Made by a program: the position numbers and the translations under genes. From positions 37,456,190 through 37,520,189 of the forward strand of contig CM045761.1 of assembly GCA_025200525.1 (NCBI GenBank): a stretch of 64,000 bases of DNA, in the 5' to 3' direction. Below, piece by piece: positions 1 through 13,520 of this stretch. Positions within the stretch are counted from its first letter, which is position 1; every line of letters starts with the position of its first letter. This stretch comes from Camellia lanceoleosa. Its lineage: Eukaryota; Streptophyta; Magnoliopsida; Ericales; Theaceae. Below the pieces are notes generated by a model. That model did not search any database, was not told where the DNA came from, and was given only the letters and a program-made list of their open reading frames with translations.

Positions 1-615
1 TGCGTTCTGTTCTGTTATACTAATGGATGTATCACGTAAATTTAATTATGACTTATGATTTCTGTCCTTATACGATATGGATAACTCATGATTTTGATAT
101 GGGAATTGAATTATGTTTTCTGAATCTGTATGAACTCATTCATTGAAACCCCTTTACTCTGTTTATTATTCGCTGGGCTTTCGCTCACAATTTATTATAT
201 ATATGTAGGTGAGCCGGCACATGACTAGGGCCAGAGTTGAGGGCCTCTTGTTCCCTTTTTGTCAGCCAACTATTGTGTCTCTCGAGGAGGTTCCGTCAGA
301 GTCCAACACTGAGGCTGTTTTGTTTCATGCTGGTCAATGGTTATGTTGTGTCTTGTAATGTTGGATCTTGGGGTATACTTTATGTAAATACTTTGTACAT
401 ATTTAACGTATCTGACTAGCATGTCTATGTATATAAATAAGTTTTGAATTTTCTGTCACATGTACGTCATCACAGCTCATTGGACCTTGTTTACTTTACA
501 TATTTGCTTCCGCAGCCCCTTAATAATTGTTAATGTCTGCAAAGGCCGTAGGTAATCCACGGATTACTGGCCGGTTACGGCGCTAAACCTATAGGGGCAA
601 GTTTGGGTCGTGACA
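1..615 (+). mobile_element. 3' part of an LTR (gypsy-like), cut by window edge
   Basis: The segment ends in GGGTCGTGACA at 615, the usual TG...CA style of LTR end. Its last ~460 bases match, in reverse complement, the end of the solo LTR at 12564-15026: shared stretches include GTAGGTGAGCC, the Gly-rich-looking TATTCGCTGGGCTTTCGCTCAC block, and the terminal CCGTAGGTAATC...GGGTCGTGACA block. The LTR start lies left of the window, so a 5-bp target duplication (would be ATAAC, 616-620) cannot be checked. Directly after it the sequence continues inside a Mutator-like transposase, so I infer that the LTR element inserted into that transposon. No coding sequence is seen in it. Confidence 0.75.
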
Positions 616-632
616 ATAACCCTGGAAATTAT

Positions 633-2112
633 ATAATCTTGACTTCGATGAACACAACACACGTCGTTTTAATAGGCTGTTTATATCATTCAAAGCATGC
701 ATAGATGGGTTTAACCACTGTCGCCCGCTCTTTTTTCTCGATGGTATGTTTCTCAAAGGCAGGTTTAAAGTTAGCCTACTTGCAGCGACCGCAAAAGATG
801 GCAACAAAGGTAATGTTTTTGTAATTGTTGTGCCTGTCATGATTCTAGGGGATCGCCAAAATATGTGATTGATTTCATTCACAATGGAATGTTAATTCCA
901 GCGTGGTATACACTCTATTTTCAGCACTTTTGTGTTATTTTTTTAAATTTTTTTTATTGTTCGCAGGTCTGTTCCCAATGGCTTTTGCAATTGTTGATTC
1001 CGAAAATGCAGCGAATTGGGTATGGTTCTTACAAAATTTGGCTAACATAGTTGTTGGGAACCAGAATCTGACATTTGTTTAGGATCGTCATGTCGGTATT
1101 ATCGAATCGTTGCCTACCGTTTTCCCGTCTGCCTACCACGCTTTTGTATGCAACATTTACAGAGAAATTTGAAGGACAAGATGAAATATGTCAACAAATT
1201 ATACCGTATTGGACTGATAAGTAAATTGCGGGAATGTACTTACGCACTTACCGTAGTTGACTTCAACGAAAAAATCCAGGTGTTTATACAATTCGGAAGG
1301 CATATCGCTGTCAATTTCTTACAAGATCTATAGCCGCACCACTGGGCCAACGTGTATTTCAGGTAACGAAACACATAAACAATTACATTAAACTTATTCT
1401 TACAGCATGTTCATGACTTATTTTCCCCGATTTTACCTCACACATTACATATCAAAATCACACATTTTTCAGAGGCAACCGTTACGGTGAGATGTGTTCC
1501 AACGCTGCCGAATCATTTAACAATTGGATAAATGAAGCATGCAATTTACCAATTACTCGAATGGTTGACGCAATTAAGACACAGATTATGAATCAAATAT
1601 CCGATAGGAAGAGAGCGTCAAGTTCTTCGACTGGTGTAATATGTCTAAAAATGGAGTACAAACTGGAAATGGCGTACAATAAGGGAAGATCATGGACTAT
1701 TAGTCAGTCTAACAATGACGTATACGAGGTCCACTCACCCATCTGTTTTAGTGGACATTCGTATGCGTACATGCTCATGTTTCTAGTGACAAATCAATGG
1801 GATCCCGTGTGAACATGCAATGGTCGCTATCCGTAATAGTGGGAGGGATTTGAATGTGTTGGTTGAACCTTATTTCCACGTAACCAACTATCAATCAGCA
1901 TACTCCCAAGCTATATATCCAATACCAACAGTTGATAAACCACAGGACACTCTTAAACATTATGGTATTCTACCTCCGGTTGTACAGCGTCCACACGGCA
2001 GACCAAAGAAGAAGAGGATACCATCGAAAGGTGAAAAAGTGCAACAAATTCGGTGTGGCCGTTGCGGACGGTTGGGGAACCATAATAGGAAAACATACAA
2101 CGAACCAATATA
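633..2112 (+). pseudogene. MURA-type Mutator-like transposase, decayed, C-terminal two thirds
   Basis: Three exons read through with introns at about 810-966 and 1363-1472 (both GT-AG). Exon 1 reads KACIDGFNHCRP then FLDGMFLKGRFK, the start of the MULE DDE transposase domain with its first Asp. Exon 2 reads FAIVDSEN, NWVWFLQNL and DRHVGIIESLPTVFP, then QRNLKDKMKYVNKLY. Exon 3 reads GNRYGEMCSNAAESFNNWI, then a SWIM zinc finger (CSCF ... PCEHAMVAI). It ends with a GRPKKKR basic patch and a zinc knuckle (CGRCGRLGNHNRKT) in which the last Cys is Tyr. Lesions: TAG at 1080-1082, a one-base loss near 1146, a stop at about 1331, and two adjacent stops in the SWIM finger (the family usually has Gln-Trp there). 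The N-terminus is cut away at the LTR junction. Not functional. Confidence 0.88.
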
Positions 2113-2221
2113 GTGTCACAAGCAGTGCGAGAAGACGTTCAATTCAACCCATTACACATGGCTTTCATGTTTTTTTTCATTTTTAAATATTTCCAATTAT
2201 GTCTTAGTTCGTTTTTAATTT

Positions 2222-2643
2222 GATGTTACAAATAAATTTGCCTAGTACGATTCACCATTGGTGTTAATGTGTTAATGTTGAATTACTTTTTCTGATTGTG
2301 CATTCTTTTTCACATTTACTTATTTCTAACTAATTTAAATTCAAGTAACAACCAATTTTTGGTAATACGTTCACATTTTCGGCAACTATTACTTTTCCCC
2401 GCTTGTTAATAACTTTTATTTACAAAACATTTGACGTTACAAATAAATTTGCCTAGCATGATTCACGGTTGGTGTTAATGTGTTAATGTTAGAATTCTTT
2501 TTCCATTTGTGCATATACTTATTCGCATTGACTTATTTCTAACTAATTTTAATTCAAGTAACAACAAAATTTTGGAAATAAGTTCGCATTTTCGGCAACT
2601 CTTTTTTTTCCCCGTTTGTTAATGACTTTTATTTACGAAACAT
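2222..2643. repeat. 211-bp tandem duplication, two copies
   Basis: Copy 1 runs 2222-2432 and copy 2 runs 2433-2643. Both start GA(T/C)GTTACAAATAAATTTG and end in TTTATTTAC(A/G)AAACATT. They differ at scattered bases, so the duplication is old. It lies just 3' of the transposase remnant. The rest of 2113-3639 is AT-rich non-coding sequence between the two convergent genes; open frames there are short and not family-like. Confidence 0.85.
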
Positions 2644-3639
2644 TAGTGATTTCGTAGACCACCAATATTGGAGCAATCTCATCCACTACGTGTCACCCAA
2701 ATTGCAGCACCCACACAATGGTAAGTGGTAATGGAACAGTACAGTCTCGTACAATGTTCGTGTGAAAACTTTATTTACAACTACTTAGCAATACCCAATC
2801 TTTAAGAATACATTCACATTTTTTGTGAATCGTTATTGGCCGTTACATAAATGTTTGTATCTCTTATTTTAGTAAATGTTAGATGGGGTTAAATGTTACA
2901 TTCTGGAATTTGATCCTAATGTAACCCACAAATGCTTAAGCAACATACATGTTATTTCTAGTTATGCCACATGCATGCCCAACATTAATGACTACTTAAC
3001 AAAAATGCACACACAATCCCGCAACACCAGCATTCTAACTGTATCCCTTCACAACAAACAAAGTCGTAACCATGTTCCCAATGAATTCCCAAGCATGAAC
3101 TCCACTACGACGCTGTGTAGCCATTGCAAGCAGATTACCAACAATTCATGGATGCAGCACCGGATACCAACATCCGTTCACATACATACACAAGATACAT
3201 TACGATCAGTTCACACAAAAAAAACACACATATCAACATTATATAATTGCACAAAAATATCCCCCGTCTTGGAGGACCACCATGACAGTTAGAGGGACTG
3301 CAGAAACATATGTTTGCAAACCCCACATCAAAAACACGACTTCAACTAATTATTTACATGTCAAACAGAACCACACAAGCAAGGTTGTTTCATAAACAAA
3401 TAAATTAAAAAAAAAAAAATCAAATACTTAAACATTACACCACAATAATTGTATTGTAACGGCAAACAATTGACCTTAAACCTTGATGTATCAGCCTGGT
3501 TACTCAAAAAAATACCATTATATCATTTTCAAAAACAAGCTAACATATCATCAAAACATAATCTTACTAAAACTGAGTGGGCGATTCCCATGTCAAACGA
3601 AAACATCAGACACAAAATGAAACATAATGCTTCCACGCT

Positions 3640-6600
3640 ACACATATTGCTCTCTTTTCACGTCTTCCAACCCCTTGCCTAGGCCATTCACAAAAGCTTC
3701 CACCATAGTAGCATGTGCACTGACGCAAGTAGTGCCTTCCATTGTCCTCTGGATCACCATATGGTGTACATATTGTCGCATTAAGTAACAAACGATGATT
3801 GCACAATCAGGTCTGCCGTTTATGGACATAACACACACACACAAAACACAAAAACAAATCAGCAACAAACAACAACCAATGTACCCATATATGTCTTAAC
3901 TACCAAAAAACATACATATCCGGTTGTTGCTGTAGACATTCACTAACTAACTCTACCACCACGTCCTGATCTTCTGTGCAAATAATTTCATCCTCCGTGG
4001 CTACTTGCCGTACTCGCCCAATGTATTCCAACACATTACGCTTTTGACACATCAACAAACAGCCAAATAGTATAAAACAAAATGTGCAATATCATTCAAA
4101 CAATTTCCAGAGAAACATACTAGAACAGATGCTACGTTGTAATGTACATCTTTAGAACCAGTGCAGGCCTTTAGCGAATTGTAATGTTTCCACGTCCCAT
4201 CTTCTGTATCGTACACCACTAACGTCCAGTGCCCTTTGTGGCATATAGGGAAATACAAGTACCTACAACCAACGCATGCGCGAAGATTGACTTCCAAATA
4301 TCGATCCCTCAACGTTTCACTTACGTTAACCACCACATCGTGCGTTCCATAATGCACCTACCATATTCAAACAACAACAACACACCCCAAACCAATTATT
4401 ACAACCACAAAGCCACTAAAAAAACATAACACACATACAACCACAAAGTCACAAAGAAACCACATCACACATATGGCACTAAAAAAATATGACTTCTCCG
4501 GGGAAACCACTCCCGCTGCGAGCACATTTTGTTTATTCACCAAAAGTTCTGCATACGCATCAATCACCTGTCACCAACCAAATACACATTCATCACAACA
4601 ATTCATTACCCTAACAGTATTACGTAACATATGCAACAACACAAATATGGGAAACAACATGTTCAAGTACAAAAATCAAATACATGGACATAGAATTAAT
4701 GCAACTGTCAGAATCATACATTTCCCCTAGTTATCGAATGTTGGACTAAATTTTTAATGTCTGAAAAGTAAACAGACACATCTCCACTGCCTCCCGTCCA
4801 TATCACAGCCCAGCAAAAATATCACGCATTACACAAATATATTCAGAAAGCAAAATACACAAAAAAAAAAAAAAAAAAAAAAAAAAACTGTTGTTACATG
4901 CAACTTACTTGTCCCTATCACACTCATACGCTGTGCTAAGTTTACACTTTACAGCCTCATTCACTAATTTCCAGATAGCAAGACGATTATTCAATCCAAA
5001 TCCCAAACTCTTCTTATTATGCCCACCAATCTCCTTCACAACTACAACTTCATCGCACAAATCAATATCAAAAGTATTCCCACCGTCGCTAACTAGACGC
5101 TGCCCCTCACTTCAATCTGCACAACGAAGCCACCCACGAACCATAGGATACTCATATTCCGGTAAATTCATTTCCCGCCTCACCTTATCTTTGATTTTTT
5201 TGACCAATGAGTTTTGTAAAGTAATGCTTACCGAGAACTCATCAGGCCTGCCCCCTTCTATTTCCAAACTGTTTCCATTCCCAAGGCCATCATCGAACGT
5301 TTCTTCTAGTACCTCTTTCCCACTTGCCAATGCTGTTTCCATCCGCTTTTCGGTGCCACCTCTGTCTCCACCCATAGCCCTTTATGTAATATCATGAATC
5401 ATCTCCTCTGCATTTTCTGCATCCCTAAAGGCAAACAAGTCTGTCTCATCCCTACCGGCATCTATGCTTGTACCTTCTCCCAAGGTGTTTCGCAATAGGA
5501 ACAAGTTTTGCCTCAAGACCAGTTACGGTACTTTTCAAATTACTAATAACACTTGCCATCTGTGCAATTTCATCATCTTTCACCTTCAAACAACCATTGA
5601 ACCCAATAAACAAATTCGATGCTTGATGCTCAAGTGCATTCGTTAGCTTCGATACCTGGGCCTCCAACTTAGCAATCGCATAATCCTTGCTTTTGTTCTT
5701 TGATTGTAGAGTTATAATAGTTCTTTGTGCATCTTCAAGTGTGAATGGAATCGATGGCCCCTCACAATTTGGCAAAACACGTACTCTGCCCTCTGCAGTC
5801 TCGGCTACGCTTTTCATTCTATCATTTGACATCTCATCTGCCAACTGTGCATTAACTTCACTTCCAACTGGAACTCCTCCAGCAACCATATTCACAATAG
5901 TTTTCCTTCCATTTATTGTATTCTCAGCGGCATTACGTTCCCTGTGGCTGTCCTCATATATGTCAAGCCTATCTACAAAGTCATCATCACTCTAGTCCAC
6001 TACATCATTTCCTCCCAGTAGTTGCGCTCTTTCATAAGTCGACAGTTACAATCTACCAAGTAGCACTTGTTTACACAATACACAATCACAACAATTACAC
6101 ATATACGTCTACGTTCCAAAATAACACTACACAGGACAACAAATATAAGACCATAACGGTGGGAGATTACCTTAAAAGATTCACCATCATCTAGAGTTAC
6201 ATTGCACATCCTCGCCAACAAATTGCTCACATTCCACTTCAGGAATCTAGGAAACACCCTGGGATTGTTGGCCTCCACCAACGTTGTGTGTTCACATAGA
6301 AAATACTGCATACAAAAAAAAAAAAAAATAACAAAACAACACATCAACACCACGCGCAAGAAACAGTCTACCCACAAATAACACCAAACCCCAAAAACAC
6401 CTACATTACAACTTACCAGTAGTACGACAACACATCCAGTAACTTTTTCAAGGATACGATGGATCTCTTTCACTGACCTGAGTAGCGCACTCCGTATTGC
6501 ACCAGTTCAATTATATAACTTCATCAATTCCAATTTATCTATAATATGAATGAACGTCCAGCTCACAAATTTACTAGATGTCGAGAAGAATAATTTAACA

Positions 6601-7998
6601 ACTACATACAACGTTAGCAACTTAACGGCATCCTCTACATCTTTCGCAGACATGCCACGTATTGTGTCAAGGAATAGGGTCTTCACAAGCTTCAAACTAA
6701 TACGGGTAACGGACCCACACCTTCGCTGTGTGAAGTCAGATGGTGGCCGAGGCCCGGCAGTCATGACCAACGGCTGATCACCACATTGCAGCCCAAATAT
6801 CAATTTGATGTCATGGTCTTTCAGCCTCAACATGCTATTCCCAACCAGAAAACAACCGGTCTCCGCCATGTACGTCTGAATCAACTTGAACACTAACTCA
6901 TCACATTTTCTGAACTCATGCTATTTCAAATCATTCTCCAAAATTGCTTTGAATAGCAGCCAGAATGGGGTTCTCCTCAAGTGGATGTGGTGGGCCTCTA
7001 TCAAACCTGATGTAGATACAATCTTCCCGATCCCAGCAATGTTGGAACGATAATTAAATCGTATTTTCTTAGGTTTAGCAGTTGTAGGCACACTTGTAAT
7101 TGGTTTCACTTGTTTGAACAATATACATCCTTGGATCCTTGGATCGATCTTTTTTGACAGTGACCTAGCAACAACAATGAGACAAGTCCTGTCTCTTGAA
7201 TGTGTGCACGGGCTCGATGTCCTTATACCTCTTACAATACAAAACCCATCAATAACTTCATATTTCAGGCACACCTATTTTTAATGACAACCACAATTAC
7301 GTATATGTCAAGCCTATCAATAATAACTTATATATCATGCAAATAATTTCTACATTCATCATAAACAAATTCACCGCTACACATGTTGCACAACTATCCA
7401 CATACAAACACACTATTCAACCCCATATTAATACTCCATTCTACCTACAGTACACAACACACACCACACATCCCCATAACTAAAAAACCAGAAGACACAC
7501 CAACTCCCCTTGCACATGGGTACATTACGATATACAACTACCACCATTAAATGACACCTTTACTTGTTTGTCCATGCAAACAAAGCTAACATAACACATT
7601 CCCACAATTACCCACATCTCATAGTTCTGTCGTGTCCCTCCACAAACATCACCCAACCAAACCTTCACCCAAACAAACACACGAAACCTTTACCCCCTCA
7701 ACCACATTCCACACCAACACACCCCTAACATATTCATACCCTCCCATCAAACACCCATTCCACACTTCCACCACCCACACCAATCCAAAAACGTCAAATA
7801 TTATGAACACACGCAACATTGTGAACATACATAACAGTTCGTTAACATTTCAAACACCAAATGGGGCAAACACAACCAAGTTACGCATACCATACAATAA
7901 ACATGTAAAACAAAAAATAACAACACATTCAAGCCTAACATTGTTTGTCATATGCTAAATGTGAAAAGTGGACACTTACTGCGGCGAGGCGTCATCAT
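3640..7998 (-). pseudogene. Ulp1-like (C48) cysteine protease gene of the Mutator-like element, decayed
   Basis: Read from high to low coordinates. A possible first exon starts MMTPRR (7998) with a GTAAGT donor. 6507-7274 reads GLIEAHHIHLRRTPFW ... CGDQPLVMTAGPRPPSD, resembling the N-terminal module of plant Ulp1-carrying transposon proteins (DUF1985-like; uncertain). 6190-6300 reads EHTTLVEANNPRVFPRF. 5452-5895 is heptad-rich and probably coiled-coil. The protease domain has its His in ICHKGHWTLVVYDTEDG (about 4240) and its Cys in PDCAIIVCYLM (about 3800). Ulp1 proteases cleave SUMO from proteins; those inside transposons have unknown roles. Introns separate the blocks and the frame is interrupted (for example a stop near 6917), so I call it a pseudogene. 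Exon borders are approximate. Confidence 0.7.
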
Positions 7999-8790
7999 CC
8001 TATTTGGATTTGCAAACTTTGAACGGAATACCCAACACGCGTATCAAAATCACCAACAACAGTAATCCTTGCTACTGCACTACGACATTACGTTTGAAAA
8101 TTGAAATCCAATAGGATTTGGGTCTTTTTTGATGTTTTACAACATTCACGATTGCAGGATTTAATTCCACATTTACATCATCAAATGTATTATGCAATCC
8201 CGCTTGCACGCGATTCAAAAACAAACCTAACCCAATCCCCACACTTAAGCCACAAATCTTGGAATTATTTTCCCCACAAAAGGTATTCCAACACTCGGTC
8301 CATAAAGTCGGCAGCCATACTCGTTGCTTAATCCCCACACAGCAACCACAACAGCTTCAGCCCGACGTCTACAAACCACCGCTGTTACGTTAACGGATGC
8401 TAATTTCCTGCAAACATTGCTGACCAAAATTTCACGCCGACGGCCACAGATCACGACCATAGACCCTAACAACCTTCAAACTCACAGAAAATTTTGTTCG
8501 TTCTACAATTAAAACCGACAACTGAAGAGTTAATCACGTTAACCAAAATGTCAAAATATGATACTACCGACACGGGTACCATAACTAAATGTGGGTCATA
8601 TATGAAATGTGGGTTACCTACAAAACACCACCAATCCCAAAAACCCTATAGTGCGCTTTTTCAAAACGTGCCATTTACTGAAATTATGGAAACAAATTAG
8701 CCCAAACCTAATACCCAACCCATAAGGGGAAACAACGTAAACCACCATATAATGGGACCACTGTGTGTACAAAAAAAAAAAAAAAAAAAA

Positions 8791-10692
8791 TGGGACTGAT
8801 CAGTTTCTAATTCCACCTTATGGAATTTATGGGTCAGTTCCCCATAATTTTATAGTGCACGTACATAAATTATAATGTGTTGGAATAATATTATGGAATT
8901 AGTGAGGGGATGTTGGGTAATTGGTTAAAATAATTAAAAAGTTGAAAAAATAATTTATTGTTATTATTTTTTATATGGTTTTTTTTTTTTGGGTAAAAAA
9001 TTTAAAAATTATTAAAAATTAATTTACATATCAACGCTGATACAAGTCTCTGTTAGGTTATAGTAATTTAAATGGGTTTCAGGTTTCATAATCCGATCCC
9101 AAGTAAAAATATCATTATATACATAATCTCACGTTAAAAAAGACAGTTTGGTTTAAATTTTCAAGATTTAAATTTCAAAAAATCAAAATTTTTTATTTAT
9201 TGTATTTTTTTTTTTCACTAATTTTTTTTTTTAATATTCTAAACAATTTTTTTTTTAAATTTTTAGATACACTAACATAAATACACTTAAAAAGTATAAT
9301 ATTTATGAAAAAAATCTTTAGAAAATTCGCTAAATACCAAAATTAAAAAAAAAAAAAAAAGAAGAAGCTAGAATTCAGTACATTTTTCGTATTCTTATGT
9401 GTCTATTGATTTTTTAAAATATTTTCTTACAAATATTTTATTTTTTAGATACATCTAAGGTGCATATAAAAAATTTTAAAAATTGCTTAAAAATAAAAAA
9501 ATATTCACTAAAAATAAAAAAATACAAAAAACAAAAAACTCAATTTCTAAAAAATTGAAACCAAACATACTAAATAGTTTTCAATTTTCAAAAATAGTTT
9601 TCTGAGTTTTCAATTCGTTTTTTTTATATTTTTAATAATTTTTAAAAATACTTTAATCAATTTAAAAAAAAATTAGATTCACTTAATTTTAATATACTTA
9701 AAAACTAAAAAAAATATACAAAAATCTTTAAAACATTTATGAAATACAACAAAATTTGAAAATGTATTGAATTTTTTAATTTTTTTATATTTGGTGAATT
9801 TTAAAATATTTTTTTTATAAATATTATATTTTTTAAACATATTTACATTAGATAAAAATTACGTAAAATATTTAAAAAAATCACTAAAAAAAAAAAAAAA
9901 CCTAATTTTCTAAAACATAGACTCAATTTTCTACAACCAAACATGATGAATAGAGTTGTTTTTTATATATTGAAAATATTATATAAATTTATAATTTTAA
10001 TTTTAATCAACCATAATACCACTATATTACTGCACCAACAAATACAATTTGTTTCCCATCTTCTTCTTTTTCTGAACAAAATCTCTTGAATCAATGGAAA
10101 ATTAGAGAAAAGTTTATAACAAAAGAATAATACTATATGTATCAATTAATGTACCAGCTAGCGTATAATCATATTTTATAACTATTGATCTTATAATAAT
10201 AATTTCATTCAATTCATGTAATGAATCAGATTCAGAGTATTCAAATCTTTCTTTGCTTCTAAACTGCTAGTTGATATAACGCTGGCGTTTGGCAACATGG
10301 TTGCAAGTGAGTTGGGATTTAAAATGTATAAAAATATAAAATAAAAAAAATAAATAAATAAGATAAAATGTCATATCTAAATCATAATCATTTTATTTTT
10401 TCTCTTACAAAAAAATAAAAAAGTTTAAAAAACCAAGAAGTTCTTCCCAAACGAAACTAATTTAGCCAGACTAAATTAATCAAAAAATGAAAAAATTAGG
10501 CTAAAAAAGTTTATCGCAAACGAACCCAAAAGTGATTTTATTGATAATTGTGTCTGGAAAAATGAAATGTAATATGATTTTTCCATCAATTTTGAATCAA
10601 TGTTAAAGTGAGCTTTACTGATCCGTTGTGACGCTCAAGTGTTCACCTCTCTATGTAGATGAAAGTTATACCCTTATTTAGTCGAAATTATT
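8791..10692. other. AT-rich intergenic DNA with possible foldback elements
   Basis: Long A and T runs dominate and there is no credible coding frame. A weak inverted pair (GTTTGGTTT near 9147 against AAACCAAAC near 9560, and another CCAAAC arm near 9937) suggests one or two degraded foldback elements. A second weak pair flanks 10275-10530 (CGTTTGGCAAC against the complement of GCAAACGAACCC). I found no flanking duplications. Confidence 0.4.
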
Positions 10693-11732
10693 AAGAGCAT
10701 CTTTAATAGAGTTGCTATTTCACTTGCCAAAGTTAAAAAATGACAGAAATGGCAAAAACAGGTCTTCAATGGTCTGCTATTTCACTTACCAAAGATGGCA
10801 GATGTCATATGTGTTCTCAAATATGGCAAGTGAAATAGCAACTCCCAAGCTTGCCAGATCAGCAAAAATGAACAGCAATTTAGCACCAAATTCAGTTGAA
10901 AATAACAGAATTTAAATAGTAGGGAACCCATTTTTCAAAATCAAACCCAATTTTTAGAATCAAACAAATTTCAGAATGAAATTAAGACAAACCCAAATTC
11001 AGTTTCTTAAAATTTATTATTTTTTTTTAATTCATTTATCACCAAATCTCAGGCAATCCAAATCAGATAGTATGCATTCACAATAAACCAAACAAAATTA
11101 GATCCGGTTTGAGTTGTTTGCAGATCCGGTATGAAGACAGATATCAAAAATTGAAGACAGATATCAAACGAAATCAGATGGTATGAAGACAGATATCAAA
11201 AATTGATGGATGAACAAAAATTGATCAAAAAAAATAATTAAGAAAATTTGAAAAAAAAAAATACCGGATTTGAGTTGTTTGCAGATCCGGTTTGAATCCA
11301 TTTTCAGCTTTGAGTTTCAAAAATCACAATCACCGATCCACATCAACAACCAGAATGAGTGGGAATGGAAGAGTTTCAAATATGTTTTTTAATTAGTGGG
11401 GTGAATTAATCAAACAAAATTTTTTTTTCCAATTTTTCATTTTTTTTTATTTTTTATATTTGTCAAGTTGGGAATAATATGAATATATAATTTTTTTTAA
11501 CAAACAGGTAAAAAAATGTCACAAAAGACAAAAAAATAAACAAAAATAAAATCACAAAAAAACCTATATCCAAACAACATCTACAAATTTGGAGGGAAAG
11601 TTGGTTGAGATTTGCCAAAATAGTAAATGACCATTGGAGCACTACTGCTATAATTTGACAAAATAATACTATTCATTGTCAAATTATAGCAATGACAATA
11701 ATATTATAGCAATAATAATTAGATATGCTCTA
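10693..11732. mobile_element. Non-autonomous foldback element (MITE-like), about 1.04 kb
   Basis: The left end AAGAGCATCTTTAATAG and the complement of the right end, TTAGAGCATATCTAATTA, form an imperfect terminal inverted repeat. Just inside, GCTATTTCACTTGCCAAA and the complement of TTGTCAAATTATAGC continue the similarity. The interior has no coding sequence but contains a repeated GATCCGGTTTGAGTTGTTTGCA block (near 11102 and 11260). A further related end, AAGAGCATCTCCAATTTAGAGC on the minus strand, lies at about 12299-12320, so the true right border could be there instead. No clear target duplication. Confidence 0.5.
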
Positions 11733-12563
11733 ACAAGTGAAATAAAAATCAACTCCAAAAATCAACCATGGAAAACAATTCAAATTATTCTCACTAGCGT
11801 ACATTTTTTGGTTGTCCAAAACTCCAAACAACTACCACCAAAACTCAGTTCTCTATTGACCTCTGTCTCTTTCTATTGGGTTAAGTTACAAAAGTCTAGA
11901 TTAAAATTGGTTGCAACTCTAATCTAATGTGCTACTTCATTAGTATTTTATTTGAGAACAGTGTAATGTGTTTTCTTCTGGTTCTGTTGGGGTGGTTAGC
12001 TCTACTTTTGTTGACATATTTCATGGTCTTGGTAAGATCCCAATGAACATTTTCACTTTCCAAATTAGATTTTCTAAGATCCGAATTCTCTTAATTTTAG
12101 TGTTAATATTCAACAACTCCAGCATTAATATACATTTTGTCTAATAAAAATACATAAAAGAGTAATTTTGTATCTAGCCTAATCACTTTACTTGGCATGT
12201 AATTTAACAATACTATCTACTTCTAAAATTGGTTGCGTCTAATCTCTAAAACTATTGGAACTTCATTATGTGATGAAATTAGACAAAATAATTAAAATGC
12301 TCTAAATTGGAGATGCTCTTGCTTTGTTAAACTTAAAAGGGTTATATGGCGTTGTTTTTGCTTCCAATTATTTAGTACTTATCTAGTTTAAAATTTAAAA
12401 TTATATATTTAAACAGTTATTTTTTTAGAAATATGACAGTTAGATTTGTGGTCTACGTGATTGTTTATATAGATGTTCAACTATAACTCTGTTGTAATTT
12501 AACTTATTAACTCAAACCCCCCTCCAAAAAAAGAAAAAAAACAATGATAGTTTTCAGTTATAC
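11733..12563. other. AT-rich intergenic DNA
   Basis: No coding frame or RNA gene is recognisable. The stretch ends with TATAC (12559-12563), the left copy of the target duplication made by the neighbouring solo LTR. Confidence 0.5.
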
Positions 12564-13189
12564 TGTCAGGACCCCAACCCGCCCCTATGGATTAAGGACA
12601 TGACCGGCCAGTAATCCTGTGATTACCTACGGCCTCAAACCAAAACGGACATAACTCGTCAGAGTAAAGGGGCCAAACGGAAGCAAAAATTTAAAACTTT
12701 GTCCATAGAGCGGTGTTTATATGCACAACAAACAAACCATACTCATATGCGTTAATAACCCACATCAAAAGTATAGTAACATAAACTTCTTTACAACAAG
12801 ATCATCAAACTGAGCCAACCCATATCAGACTACATACAAATGTACACAAAACTCTTGTCAATAAAACAACAAATAATTACATAACAAAAGGCAAGGACGG
12901 GTCTCGCACGTGAGACACGAGGGCTGACTCTCCAAAATCTAGGTTGTTCTACACAGGCTTCACTGGGGCTAGGTCTGGACCTCTCTTGGCTCACCTACAA
13001 AGACATAAATGAGCGTGAGCGATAGCCCAGTGAATAATATCAATTACAGAATTTATGCGACAAGACGTAAAACAACGTTTTCCAAACGGCCTTGGGCCCA
13101 ATTCATTTCTATAGTTAATATATATAAGGGTAATTTAAATCATAGTTCCGCACACACTGGCCTATTACTCATTCAACTTTACATTCGCT

Positions 13190-13520
13190 ACGACACGACC
13201 TTCGGCCCATTTGATTATGTCAAAACGGCCTCTGGCCCAATCATTCATTTCAAAACGGCCTTTGGCCCACTTATTCATTTCAAAACGGCTTTTGGCCCAC
13301 TCATTCATATCAGAACGGCCTTCGGCCCATACATTCGTATCAAAATGACCTTTGGTCAATTTATGTTCATCAAAACGACATTTTGTCCATTTATGTTTAA
13401 CAAAATAACCTTTGGTCCAATCATGTTTAACAAAACGACCTTGGGTCCATTTATGCTTCTCAAAACGACCTTGGGTCCATTTATGCTTATCAAAACGACA
13501 TTGGGTCCATTTATGCATTA
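13190..13520. repeat. 30-bp minisatellite inside the solo LTR, about 11 copies
   Basis: Units are of the form CAAAACGGCC-TTTGGCCCA-nTCATTCATTT, 30 bp long. Copies on the left favour GGCC and those on the right favour GACC...GGGTCCA, so the array diverged directionally. Because 30 is divisible by 3, it opens long frames on both strands with a ten-residue period. I regard those frames as artefacts. Confidence 0.9.

Larger units (their letters stand above)
616..8790. mobile_element. Mutator-like element with transposase and Ulp1-protease gene, left part missing
   Basis: A plus-strand transposase remnant (633-2112) and a minus-strand Ulp1-like protease gene remnant (about 3640-7998) sit tail to tail. 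This is the arrangement known for plant Mutator-like elements that carry Ulp1-protease (C48) genes (the KI-MULE / Kaonashi type). The left terminus and the transposase N-terminus are absent because the LTR at 1-615 interrupts the element. The right terminus is not resolved: I place it near the A-tract at about 8770-8790, and I did not find a terminal inverted repeat or 9-bp duplication. Both genes carry stops and frameshifts, so this copy is dead. Confidence 0.6.

Noticed and set aside
4891..5397. Plus-strand frame of 168 codons
   Set aside because: Antisense to the Ulp1-gene remnant; rich in Ser/Pro/Phe as expected for the reverse strand of a charged coding region.
7632..7958. Plus-strand frame rich in Thr, His, Pro and Asn
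   Set aside because: Low-complexity CA-rich DNA within a probable intron of the Ulp1-gene remnant.
12299..12320. AAGAGCATCTCCAATTTAGAGC as the true right end of the element starting at 10693
   Set aside because: Possible, but the nearer end at 11732 has matching inner arms; neither border has a convincing target duplication, so the shorter element was reported.
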